A stretch of DNA of 64,000 bases from an uncultured Lachnospiraceae bacterium (lineage in GTDB: Bacteria; Bacillota; Clostridia; Lachnospirales; Lachnospiraceae), in NCBI GenBank assembly GCA_947625775.1, contig CANQPM010000006.1, positions 62,001 to 126,000 of the forward strand, given 5' to 3'. The translations under genes and the position numbers were made by a program. The notes beneath the pieces are model-generated. The model was given only the letters and a program-made list of their open reading frames with translations. It was not told where the DNA came from and did no database searches. This document shows, one piece after another, positions 46,522 to 55,055 of the stretch; the first letter of the stretch is position 1; each line of letters opens with the position of its first letter.

Positions 46522-47522
46522 TGGACAAAGGAATATTTATAATTGCCGAGGCAGGAGTAAATCATAATGGTGATATAAATATTGCCAAGCAGCTTGTGGA
46601 TGTGGCTGTGGAGGCAAGGGCGGATGCTGTGAAGTTTCAAACATTTATTGGTGAAAAATGCGTTTCTTCAAAAGCAGAAAAGGCGGCATACCAAAAACAG
46701 ACGGTAGGGGAAGCAGGCAGTCAGCTTGATATGATAAAAAAGCTGGAGATGCCACAGGATGCTTTCTGTGTGTTAAAGGAATATTGTGAGAAGAAGAAAA
46801 TCAAGTTTATGTCTACTGCCTTTGATATTGACAGCGCTATGTTTTTGGATGATATAGGAGTTGATGTTTTCAAGATACCTTCTGGGGAGATAACAAATTA
46901 TCCATTATTAAAAGTAATAGGGCAGTTCAAAAAAAGGGTGATCATGTCTACAGGCATGAGTGAAGTTCATGAAATAAAAGCCGCTATTGATGTATTAAAA
47001 CAATATGGCACTAATGACATATCAGTCCTGCATTGCAATACACAGTACCCTACACCCATGGAGGATGTTAATCTGAAAGCTATGCAGCAGCTAAGGAATG
47101 AACTGGACTTGCCTATAGGATATTCTGATCATACCTTGGGAATTGAAGTGCCGATTGCAGCAGCCGCGCTGGGAGCGGAAATCATTGAAAAGCATTTTAC
47201 TATGGACAGAAATATGGAAGGTCCGGATCACAGGGCGAGTCTTGAGCCTGACGAGCTGAAAAAAATGGTTGAGGGAATACGTAACATAGAAAAAGCGCTT
47301 GGCGACGGGATAAAAAGAGTATCGCCATCGGAAAAGGAAAACCTTAATATAGTCAGAAAGAGCATTGTAGCTTCAGTGGCGATAAATAAAGGTGATGTAT
47401 TTACGGAGGATAATATCACAGTAAAGCGACCTGGTAATGGCATTTCGCCAATGAGATGGAATGAGGTTATTGGAAAGAAAGCAGCGAGGAACTTTAAAGC
47501 AGACGAGCTGATTGAAATATGA
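46521..47522 (+). CDS. legI: N,N'-diacetyllegionaminate synthase
   Basis: A 333-residue NeuB/LegI-family synthase: IIAEAGVNHNGD, VKFQTF, STGMSEVHEI, LHCNTQYPTPMEDVNL, GYSDHTLGIEVPIAA and EKHFTMDRNMEGPDHRASLEPDEL, then a C-terminal SAF (antifreeze-like) domain from about 275. It condenses the 6-deoxy-diacetamido-mannose made by LegG with phosphoenolpyruvate. NeuB for sialic acid is the alternative, but LegB and LegG nearby favour legionaminate. Confidence 0.85.
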   Translation: MDKGIFIIAEAGVNHNGDINIAKQLVDVAVEARADAVKFQTFIGEKCVSSKAEKAAYQKQTVGEAGSQLDMIKKLEMPQDAFCVLKEYCEKKKIKFMSTAFDIDSAMFLDDIGVDVFKIPSGEITNYPLLKVIGQFKKRVIMSTGMSEVHEIKAAIDVLKQYGTNDISVLHCNTQYPTPMEDVNLKAMQQLRNELDLPIGYSDHTLGIEVPIAAAALGAEIIEKHFTMDRNMEGPDHRASLEPDELKKMVEGIRNIEKALGDGIKRVSPSEKENLNIVRKSIVASVAINKGDVFTEDNITVKRPGNGISPMRWNEVIGKKAARNFKADELIEI

Positions 47523-48685
47523 AGAAGATTTGTATAGTAACAGGGACGAGGGCTGAGTACGGATTGTTAAAGCCTGTAATTGAAAAAGTACACAAAGCGG
47601 AAGATATGGAGTTGCAGCTAGCTGTTACGGGGATGCACCTTTCAAGTGAATTTGGACTTACCTACCGCGAGATTGAAGACGATGGCTATCCGATAAGCAG
47701 CAAGATAGAAATGCTGCTCAGTTCAGATACTACAGTGGGCATCACTAAGTCGATGGGCGTAGCGCTGATGGGATTTGCTGATTATTTTGAAGAGAACCGA
47801 CCTGACATAGTTGTTATTTTGGGTGATAGGTATGAAATGCTTATGGTGGCATCAGCTGCAATGATTGCGAGGATACCGATAGCACATATACATGGAGGAG
47901 AAAAAACAGAAGGCGCAGTAGATGAGGCGATAAGGCATTGTATTACCAAAATGAGCCATCTGCATTTTACTTCAACAGAGGAATACAGAAACAGGGTGAT
48001 ACAGCTTGGGGAACAGCCACAGAATGTGTACAATGTCGGGGCACTTGGCATAGAGAGCATAAGAATGCTGAAACTTATGCAAAAAGAAGAACTAGAGAGA
48101 GATTTGGGCTTTGTTTTCAAAGAGTATACAATTATGGTGACATATCACCCTGTCACGCTTGAAAATATGACTTCTAGGGAACAGTTTGCCAATCTCTTGA
48201 GTGTTATTGACAAACATAAGGATATTTTTGTGATATTCACCAAGGCGAACTCAGACACGGACGGTAGGATAATTAATTATATGATAGACGAGTACGCGGC
48301 GAATAATAGCGATAGGTGTAAGGCATTTACGTCATTGGGACAATTAAGGTATCTTAGTGTACTGCAGTTTTGCGTTGCAGTTGTCGGAAATTCGTCAAGT
48401 GGTATTGTGGAAGCACCGTCTTTTGGAATACCGACCGTAAACATTGGTGATAGGCAAAAGGGGAGGTCGAGTCCAGAGTCAGTGGTACATTGCGGAAATA
48501 GCGTGGAAGAAATAGAAAAATTTTTGAAGCTTGCGCTGTCAAAGAATTTTAGGTTAAGGGCGAGAAAAGTTGAGAACATATATGAAAAGGCTGGGACATC
48601 TGATGCAATAATCAAAGTGATAAGGGATTATCTGAATAAAGGGATTAACATAAAGAAAGAATTTTATGATATTACATATGATTAA
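47519..48685 (+). CDS. legG: Hydrolysing 2-epimerase of the legionaminic acid pathway
   Basis: A 388-residue NeuC/LegG-type enzyme: VTGTRAEYGLLKPVI, ILGDRYEMLM, HIHGGEKTEGAVDEAIRHCI and GNSSSGIVEAPSFGIPTVNIGDRQKGR. It epimerises and releases the sugar from its nucleotide carrier, giving 2,4-diacetamido-2,4,6-trideoxymannose. ATGA overlap with legI upstream. After it comes a 353-base gap before legF. Confidence 0.87.
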   Translation: MKKICIVTGTRAEYGLLKPVIEKVHKAEDMELQLAVTGMHLSSEFGLTYREIEDDGYPISSKIEMLLSSDTTVGITKSMGVALMGFADYFEENRPDIVVILGDRYEMLMVASAAMIARIPIAHIHGGEKTEGAVDEAIRHCITKMSHLHFTSTEEYRNRVIQLGEQPQNVYNVGALGIESIRMLKLMQKEELERDLGFVFKEYTIMVTYHPVTLENMTSREQFANLLSVIDKHKDIFVIFTKANSDTDGRIINYMIDEYAANNSDRCKAFTSLGQLRYLSVLQFCVAVVGNSSSGIVEAPSFGIPTVNIGDRQKGRSSPESVVHCGNSVEEIEKFLKLALSKNFRLRARKVENIYEKAGTSDAIIKVIRDYLNKGINIKKEFYDITYD

Positions 48686-49038
48686 ACTATTCACAATAAA
48701 TAGCGAATAGTTTATATAATTGTGAACCTTTGGTAACTGAATACCTTACAATAGGAGAAAGAAGTGATGGAGATTATCAAAGAAAGATCATGCACAACAG
48801 AATATTAATGCAGAGTGCTTCATTGAATTAGGGAAGTGATGAGTAGTGAGTAATCTAGAGAAATCAAATGATTTGATGTAGTATATGGCTTGTATAGAGT
48901 ATCAAAGAAAAGGAACACAGAAATGGGATATAGTTAACTAAATATGAAAAGAAAAATTCTAGTATCAGGTATGTAGTTGAAGGGTTAATGACAGAGGTAG
49001 TGTTACATTATTTTTTATTATTGGAAAAGGAGGCTGTG
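48686..49038 (+). other. 353-base gap between legG and legF
   Basis: No intact gene. It begins with an AT-rich inverted repeat, AAACTATTC (48684-48692) and GAATAGTTT (48705-48713), without a following T run, so a weak terminator or attenuator at best. Two short frames with plausible ribosome sites (ATG 48767 after AGGAGAAAG, 13 codons; one starting MKRKILVSGM near 48943, 10 codons) look like stubs of lost genes. legC, absent from the pathway, could have been here, but nothing of it is recognisable. Confidence 0.5.
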
Positions 49039-49737
49039 ATGAGTAGTTTGGGAATAATAACTGCCAGAAGTGGATCTAAGGGAATTAAAGATAAGAACAT
49101 TCGGCATTTGGCAGGTAAGCCTCTAATTGCTTATACAATAGAAAACGCACTTCAAAGTCGATACATTGATGAAGTGATGGTATCCACAGATTCTGATATT
49201 TATGCATCAATAGCAAAAGATTATGGTGCAAATGTGCCGTTTTTAAGAAGTGACAGGAACTCTACAGATATTGCGGAATCAACTGATGTAGTGCTTGAAG
49301 TGTTAGAGGAATATGAAAGACTAGGACAGCATTTTGACGATTTTATTCTTTTGCAGCCGACCTCGCCATTGCGTACATGTAAGAATGTTAATGATGCGTT
49401 TCAGTTATTTTACGAAAGAGAGGCTGATTCAATAGTAAGCGTATGCGAATGTGAACACAGTCCTCTGCTGAGTAATGTTCTGCCTGATGATTTAAGTTTA
49501 TTTGGATTTATTAAAAATGTAGAAAGAAGACAGAATTTAAAAAAATTTTACAGGTTGAACGGAGCAATTTATATTTCTAAGGTAAATATGTTTAAAAACA
49601 TAAGGTCTTTTTACGGGAAAAATTCATATGCCTATATAATGGAGCAACGGGAATCTATAGATATTGACACTGAATTAGACTTTGAGTATGCAGAATTTTT
49701 AATGATTAAGGAGGTTCACAATGATCCAAAGGATTAA
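49039..49737 (+). CDS. legF: CMP-legionaminate synthase (cytidylyltransferase)
   Basis: A 232-residue NeuA/LegF-type enzyme. ITARSGSKGIKDKNIRHLAGKPLI is the CTP-binding signature; STDSDIYASIAKDYGA and LLQPTSPLR follow. ATG 49039 has a strong AAAGGAGG site; ATG 48988 lacks one. Its end overlaps the radical SAM gene by 17 bases, so the two are coupled. Confidence 0.85.
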   Translation: MSSLGIITARSGSKGIKDKNIRHLAGKPLIAYTIENALQSRYIDEVMVSTDSDIYASIAKDYGANVPFLRSDRNSTDIAESTDVVLEVLEEYERLGQHFDDFILLQPTSPLRTCKNVNDAFQLFYEREADSIVSVCECEHSPLLSNVLPDDLSLFGFIKNVERRQNLKKFYRLNGAIYISKVNMFKNIRSFYGKNSYAYIMEQRESIDIDTELDFEYAEFLMIKEVHNDPKD

Positions 49738-50707
49738 TCCTTTTGCACCAATATATCATAAGATAAATAATGGCAAAAACGAAGAAAAATACCATAAAAT
49801 TATACAAGGGGGGGGGAATGCACTCCCGGAATATCTGGATGTTGAATTGACTAATCTGTGTAATTATAGATGTTGTTTTTGTCCTACGGGGACGAATGCA
49901 ATGCAGCGGATGCGTGGAATGATGCCAGATGATGTTGCTAATGCTATTGTAGAGAATGTGCGGAAATATCATATTGCAGGTGTCAGGTTCATTCGCTGGG
50001 GTGAGCCGACAATGCACCCCAAATATATAGAGATTATGGAACATGTAAAAAAAGCGGGAGCGCTTATACATATCAATACTAATGGTTCTTTGCTGGATAA
50101 AGAACAGATGCGGCGCTTATTGGATATTCATCTTGACAGTATTAAGTTCTCTTTTCAAGGGGCTGATAAGGGAACTTATAATGAAATGCGTGAAGGGGGG
50201 GATTATGACAGATTACTAGAAATAGTGAGAACGTTTTATGAGTTGCGTGGTGACAGGGAATATCCATATATTCAAATTTCTACAACACTTACAAGTGAGG
50301 GGGCAGATCAGATTGAAGGATTTAAAAGAGATATAGGTGATTATTGTGATTATTATAATGTCGGTTATACGAAGCTGAATCATTTAGATGTAGAATCTAT
50401 GGGGATTGATGAGGAAAAGAAAGAAAAAATCAGACGTTTGCAGGAAAATGAAAAGATTAATCATAAATACCGCGAGGTATGCACGGAAGCATTTGATAAA
50501 CTGTCAATTAACTGGAATGGGGATGTAACGCTTTGCTGCTCAGACTATGACAATTTTATGATTGTAGGGAATGTGCTGGATAATGATATCAAAAGTATTT
50601 TCAACTGTAATGCGACAAAGATATACAGGAAGGCTATTGTTAACAGACAATACGGGTTGATAAAGTGTTGTCGGGAATGTTATGAAACAATTCCACTAAC
50701 AGAATAG
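49721..50707 (+). CDS. Radical SAM/SPASM-type protein
   Basis: A 328-residue radical SAM protein with the cluster motif C47-x3-C51-x2-C54 (NLCNYRCCFC), GEPTMHPK as motif 2 and a C-terminal cysteine set (LCCSDYDNF, IKCCRECYE) typical of SPASM domains. Strong AAGGAGG site. Two G tracts lie within it: nine G at residues 30-32 just before the cluster motif, and seven G at about residue 159. Inserted in a legionaminic acid operon between legF and the amidotransferase; the reaction is unknown, perhaps a modification of the nonulosonate or another sugar. Confidence 0.8.
   Translation: MIQRINPFAPIYHKINNGKNEEKYHKIIQGGGNALPEYLDVELTNLCNYRCCFCPTGTNAMQRMRGMMPDDVANAIVENVRKYHIAGVRFIRWGEPTMHPKYIEIMEHVKKAGALIHINTNGSLLDKEQMRRLLDIHLDSIKFSFQGADKGTYNEMREGGDYDRLLEIVRTFYELRGDREYPYIQISTTLTSEGADQIEGFKRDIGDYCDYYNVGYTKLNHLDVESMGIDEEKKEKIRRLQENEKINHKYREVCTEAFDKLSINWNGDVTLCCSDYDNFMIVGNVLDNDIKSIFNCNATKIYRKAIVNRQYGLIKCCRECYETIPLTE
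49808..49816 (+). repeat. Poly-G tract, 9 G, in frame
   Basis: Encodes three glycines about 15 residues before the iron-sulfur cysteines of the radical SAM protein. A change of one base would remove the whole catalytic domain. Confidence 0.85.
50195..50201 (+). repeat. Poly-G tract, 7 G, in frame
   Basis: Second tract in the same radical SAM gene, in the segment EMREGGDYDRL. Confidence 0.8.
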
Positions 50708-51075
50708 CTTTATGCACAATTTGGAAGATATTTAAGAAGGTTTTGAGTAGGGGAATCATCTTACTTAGGGGGATTACTGGAATTGGGGAAGGAGGGGGTA
50801 AACATATAAATTTTGTGTGAAATGATATAAAAATCATAATGAAATATATTAAAAATATTTGGAGGTAGAAAAGTGAAATATTGTAAAAAATGTACTATGC
50901 CAGATACAAGACCAGGTATTGTTTTTGACAGCAATGGAGTTTGCAGTGCGTGCAATCATTATGAAGCACGAAAAAATATCGATTGGAATAAACGCTGGAC
51001 AGAATTTGAGGAATTGTGCAACAGGTATCGTGGGTGTAATGGTTTGGGAAACTATGATTGTGCGATTGCAGTGTC

Positions 51076-51083
51076 GGGGGGGG
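51076..51083 (+). repeat. Poly-G tract, 8 G, out of frame, inside the PP-loop codons
   Basis: The tract encodes the two glycines of the SGGKDS ATP-binding loop. One G fewer restores the loop and the whole frame. Confidence 0.9.
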
Positions 51084-51411
51084 AAAGATAGTCATTTTCA
51101 AGTGCATATTATGAAAGAGGTTATGCATATGAATCCAATTTTGTTTTCTGTTGAGGATAATTTTCCGATGACAGAAGCAGGAAAATCAAATATTAAAAAT
51201 ATTAGTGAAGAATTTGGATGTCCAATTATTAGTTACAAACCAAATATAAAAGCGCAGAAAAAAGCTATGCGTAGTATGTTTGAAAAATATGGAAAGCCAA
51301 CATGGTATATTGACAGATATATTTATACATATCCGCTTTATATGGCACTAAAATTTAATACGATGTTATTGGTCTATGGGGAAAATGTTAGTTTTGAGTA
51401 TGGGGGGGTAG

Positions 51412-51418
51412 ATGCTGA
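51412..51418 (+). repeat. Poly-G tract, 7 G
   Basis: Second tract of the amidotransferase gene, in SFEYGGVDAEETY; consistent with the frame of the 3' part. Confidence 0.8.
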
Positions 51419-51983
51419 AGAAACATATTCGGCACGTTCTCAAATTAATAATGGCGTAGCAAGCGAGGTAAGCAGACAAGAACTTTTAAGTTTTGGACTT
51501 AATGAACAAGATTTGTGCATGATAGAGGCTCCAAGCAAAGAAGAAATTGAAATGTTGGATCCTATATATTTGAGTTATTTTTTGCCATGGAATAGCGTAA
51601 AGAATTATGAGTTCGCAAAAACAAGGGGATTTAAAGATTTAACGCACGAGTGGAAAAGGACACATACGCCAGAAGATTTTGATCAGGTAGACAGCAGAGC
51701 CTATCTTATTCACGCTTGGATGAAATATCCTAAATTTGGGCATGCTACGGCAACTGATTATACATCTCGATTCATAAGGTATGGATTAATTTCAAGAGAA
51801 GAAGCAATCAAGATTGTTAAAGAAAAAGACCATGCATTAGATCCTAAATGTGTGGAGGATTTTTGTGAGTTTTGTGGATATACAAAGGCAGAGTTTTATA
51901 GCATCGTTGATAAATTATATAATACTGATTTGTTTGAAAAAGATGATTTGGGGAGATGGAAATTGAAAACAGAAATAAACTAA

Positions 51984-52228
51984 ATTTGTCATATTGACAT
52001 TTATGTTTTTGCTGTGACACTTGGGTATTTCATTAAAACAACAGGAACGGATGTCGCTTTAATATGAAATGGGAATACAAAGGGAGGGCTTGCAGATATT
52101 GATGTGCTGGAAAAATGAAAGAAATAGACGGCATATTTGTAAATTATGAGATATAAAATGCATTGATGAAGCATTAAAAGCTATGTATAAAGGCTTAACA
52201 AAAAATATTATAATATAATGGAGAGTAT
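51984..52228 (+). other. 245-base gap with a possible small coding relic
   Basis: No intact gene. A TTGACA hexamer at 51994 has no acceptable -10 at 16-18 bases. An ATG near 52117 gives MKEIDGIFVNYEI then stop, and another frame a little further reads IDEALKAMYKGLTKNII, reminiscent of the start of a CBS domain like that of PtmE. This may be a remnant, but it is too short to prove. Confidence 0.3.
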
Positions 52229-52238
52229 ATGAAAAGTA

Positions 52239-53614
52239 ATGAATTGGCTAAAAAACACAAGAGCACGGCTTACTACTGGCTGTATAATTATTGGGCTGAT
52301 AAGCTGTTTTATATGGTATTTCAGCTATATAAATGAGCCTATAGGAGATGATGTGTTATTATATTTTGATGGTGCTATAGCTTCTTACTTGGATGATTAT
52401 GAGTTTGTATTAGGCGATAAACTGACATCATTTACACAAGTTATTAATGAACTCAAATTTATATATATGCATTGGTCAGGAAGAATGCCAGGTTATTTTT
52501 TGTGTTTGACGGGGAAATATTACCTAAAATCGTACAGGCGTTTCTCACAAGTGTTATATTTACGGTCAATATTCTGCTGGCAATGAGGATTGTTTATAGG
52601 AATTGGCTTAGGGTATTTTCAGCGCCTCTATCGTTTATAGCCATATTTCTGGCAGCTTACTGGTTTAGAGGCGGGTTGTTTTATTCATATATGTGGACTA
52701 TGGTTAGCGTATACTCATTCGGAGTAATGCTATGTTTGATTTATTATAATATGTCTGTTGTCAATTATCACGAAGGAAAAGAGTGTTCACCGCTGGTGCT
52801 TTGTGTGCTTGGTTTTTTGGCAGGATGTTCACATGAAGTGATATCAATCTGTTTAATAGCTATGGTTGGAATAGATTATTTGCTGCTTGTGGCTCACAAG
52901 AAAAGAAAATGGACATATATATTCAAACATACAGGGTTAGGAATGGGATATTTACTTGGTTTCTCTGCACCGGGTAATTTTTACAGGATGAAACAATCAC
53001 ACGATATAATTTCGGCAACGTTTGGTAAAAGATTGCGTGAAAGTTTGGTTCTGCATATATTGGCTGTTAAGGGAACTGTTTGTTGGGTATCGGTAGTTTG
53101 CTTTGCAGCGGCTGGTGTAGCAGTTGTTTTACTTATAAGAAAAAACAAGGATAAACTTGTTAAAATAATTGAAAGCGAAGCAATACCTGTACTTACGGGG
53201 GGGGGGGTATCTGTTGTAATGTGGTCTCTTGTTTCAACGAGGCCATACTATGGGATGGATTTTTGGATATTAATAGTTTATGCCATTTTGCTTCGCTTTA
53301 TAGTTGAGCTTTCCTTAATTATAGATAAAGCAAAAATAGACATATTGGCAACCGCGTGCGCAGGTATAACAATATTGTGTTTTATTGGTATGTACAGCAA
53401 GGAATTGCGGCTTTATAGCAGTGTGTCATTGCAAAGGCGCATCTTGGCAAAAGAGGCGGTCGAAAATAATATAGAACAGGTAGAGGTTCCTAGGTTTGAA
53501 GATTCCTTACTGGGAGATAGATATTCGTCAGATCTTAATGACCAGAAACAATATAATACAGCCTATTATGTTGCTTACTACGGAACTCGGCTAATAATTA
53601 AAGATGTAGAATAG
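52239..53614 (+). pseudogene. DUF6056-like polytopic membrane protein, frameshifted
   Basis: The first frame (from ATG 52239) has one span and the loop INEPIGDDVLLYFDGA, ending out of frame after HWSGRMPGYF. The second frame carries on with VFDGEILPKIVQAFLTSVIF and about eight spans to 53614. Inserting one T in the T6 run at 52496-52501 joins them into about 458 residues matching the DUF6056/GT-C-like pattern. The best ribosome site (GGAGAG) actually fits ATG 52229, which reaches the same frame only if one A is lost from the A6 run near 52250, so the 5' end may be damaged twice. An 11-G tract lies in the distal part. Confidence 0.65.
53197..53207 (+). repeat. Poly-G tract, 11 G
   Basis: Eleven G within the distal frame of the DUF6056-like gene, encoding TGGGV; in frame with that part at the present length. 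One of the two longest tracts in the window. Confidence 0.9.
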
Positions 53615-53656
53615 GTCAGTTAACAATAAAATATAATTATACATGAAAATGTGGCA

Positions 53657-53684
53657 TTGTAACATAAAATGTATGTAATATAAT
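53657..53684 (+). promoter_or_regulatory. Candidate sigma-A promoter ahead of the heptose genes
   Basis: TTGTAA and a perfect TATAAT separated by 16 bases, 209 bases before the SIS isomerase gene, in a 278-base gap with no intact gene. The gap marks the change from AT-rich to more GC-rich sequence, so an independent transcription unit from here is plausible. A 34-codon open stretch (about 53756-53842) lacks a start and similarity. Confidence 0.4.
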
Positions 53685-53892
53685 AAATGCGAGTTTGCAT
53701 CAATGTTTGCAACACTGACATATAGATTAAGTAGCAAAAACAATCTTTGAGAGAATAATGAAAAAGTACCAGTTAGGCTGATTGTTGCTTATTTGAAGAT
53801 ATTCAAGGTTTTATCAATGGACATGCAAGGATTTTGTATTTGAATAATAAGAATGTTACGTTAGGAATTTAGACAAACTTAAAAGAGGTGGA

Positions 53893-54477
53893 ATGAAATT
53901 GACAAACTTATATATAGATACATTGTGGGATTGTCTCAATAAAACTGAAATCTGGAAAGAAAACACATTTATTTATCGGGAATATAGCAAAGGAATAGAC
54001 TGTCTGTTTGATGAGTTTGTCAAACACAAGAACATCCAGTCCCGTCTTTTCTTCATCGGTAACGGCGGCAGCAGTGCGATAGCAAGTCATATGACAGCGG
54101 ATTTTATGAAAAATGGAGGAATGAATACATACAGCCTTTACGATAATGCAGTTACCACATGTATGGGAAATGATTACGGCTATGAGTATATATTTTCAAA
54201 ACCGCTTGAGTTCCTGCTCAGAGAGGATGATTTGCTGGTAGCAATCAGCAGTTCCGGTAACTCTCAAAATATAATCAATGCGATTAATGTTGCAAAGAGT
54301 AAAAAAGCGCATGTGATTACATTTACCGGTTTCAAGTCAGACAATAAAGTGAAGCAGATGGGCGACATCAATGTATATGTGCCCTGTGAAAAGTATGGTA
54401 TAGTGGAGTCTATCCATAATCTTATCTTACAGCAGATCGTTGATATGATAATGGAACGCGACGGAGTAACGATATAG
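53893..54477 (+). CDS. SIS-domain sugar isomerase, divergent GmhA-like
   Basis: A 194-residue SIS protein: FIGNGGSSAIASHMTADF (54-71) and AISSSGNSQNI. Compared with GmhA, the first metal histidine is kept (H66) but the next ligand is aspartate (D70) and the C-terminal ligands are replaced (IVESIHNLILQQ), so the chemistry may differ from the gene at 15803. With a HAD phosphatase and an HldE-like protein alongside, sedoheptulose 7-phosphate isomerisation is the natural guess. AGAGGTGG ribosome site. Confidence 0.7.
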   Translation: MKLTNLYIDTLWDCLNKTEIWKENTFIYREYSKGIDCLFDEFVKHKNIQSRLFFIGNGGSSAIASHMTADFMKNGGMNTYSLYDNAVTTCMGNDYGYEYIFSKPLEFLLREDDLLVAISSSGNSQNIINAINVAKSKKAHVITFTGFKSDNKVKQMGDINVYVPCEKYGIVESIHNLILQQIVDMIMERDGVTI

Positions 54478-54478
54478 G

Positions 54479-55027
54479 ATGGAAAAAGAGCGGATTTGTA
54501 AAAAGCCTGCTGTATTCCTTGACAGGGACGGTGTTTTGACAAAAGAAAAGAGTTATATATGTAAAATTGAAGAACTCGAGATTTTTCCATATGCGGCTGA
54601 ATGTATCCGCAGGATACATGAAAAAGGATACTATGCTATTGTGATAACCAATCAGAGCGGTGTGGCAAGAGGACTGTTTACTGAGGAAGAACTGAAAGGT
54701 ATGAACGTATATTTGAAAAGAGAAACAGGCATAGATGCAGTATATTATTGTCCGCATCATCCGGACGGGAAAATAATAAAGTACAGAAAGAATTGTAACT
54801 GCAGAAAACCTAACATAGGTATGATTGAAAAGGCATGCTGTGATTATGCGATTGATATAGGTCATTCATATATGATTGGTGACCGTGCTAGTGACATTTT
54901 GACAGGAAAGAAAGCGGGGTTGAAGACAATTCTGCTGGAATCTGGATACGGAACAAAAAGATTGGAAATGGATGTCAAACCTGATTACGTTCTGAATGAT
55001 TTACAAATGGTGTTAGATGTGTTATGA
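54479..55027 (+). CDS. gmhB: HAD-family heptose-1,7-bisphosphate phosphatase
   Basis: A 182-residue protein of the GmhB/histidinol-phosphatase HAD group. FLDRDGVLTKE holds the nucleophile and acid aspartates; ITNQSGVARG motif II; the CPHHPDG...CNCRKPNIGM segment is the zinc loop specific to GmhB-like enzymes; IGDRASDI motif IV. It removes the 7-phosphate of heptose 1,7-bisphosphate. Confidence 0.88.
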   Translation: MEKERICKKPAVFLDRDGVLTKEKSYICKIEELEIFPYAAECIRRIHEKGYYAIVITNQSGVARGLFTEEELKGMNVYLKRETGIDAVYYCPHHPDGKIIKYRKNCNCRKPNIGMIEKACCDYAIDIGHSYMIGDRASDILTGKKAGLKTILLESGYGTKRLEMDVKPDYVLNDLQMVLDVL

Positions 55028-55055
55028 TGAAGTATATATTTTGGAGGATAAGTCT

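Larger units (their letters stand above)
50873..51983 (+). pseudogene. N-acetyl sugar amidotransferase (PseA/PtmG/WbpG-like), phase-off at a poly-G tract
   Basis: GTG 50873 after TTTGGAGG starts a canonical N-acetyl sugar amidotransferase: MKYCKKCTMPDTRPGI with zinc-type cysteines, then AIAVSGG where the PP-loop should read SGGKDS. A run of eight G shifts the frame there and the chain ends two codons later (ER, stop). The other frame continues with GGKDSHFQVHIMKEV to 51983. With seven G a full 369-residue protein is restored. In Campylobacter, PseA and its relative PtmG make the acetamidino forms of pseudaminic and legionaminic acid, so the gene fits its place after legF. A second tract of seven G is in frame downstream. 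Confidence 0.85.

Noticed and set aside
51994-52022. Perfect TTGACA as a promoter -35 box
   Set aside because: No reasonable -10 hexamer at 16-18 bases spacing (ACACTT is the best).
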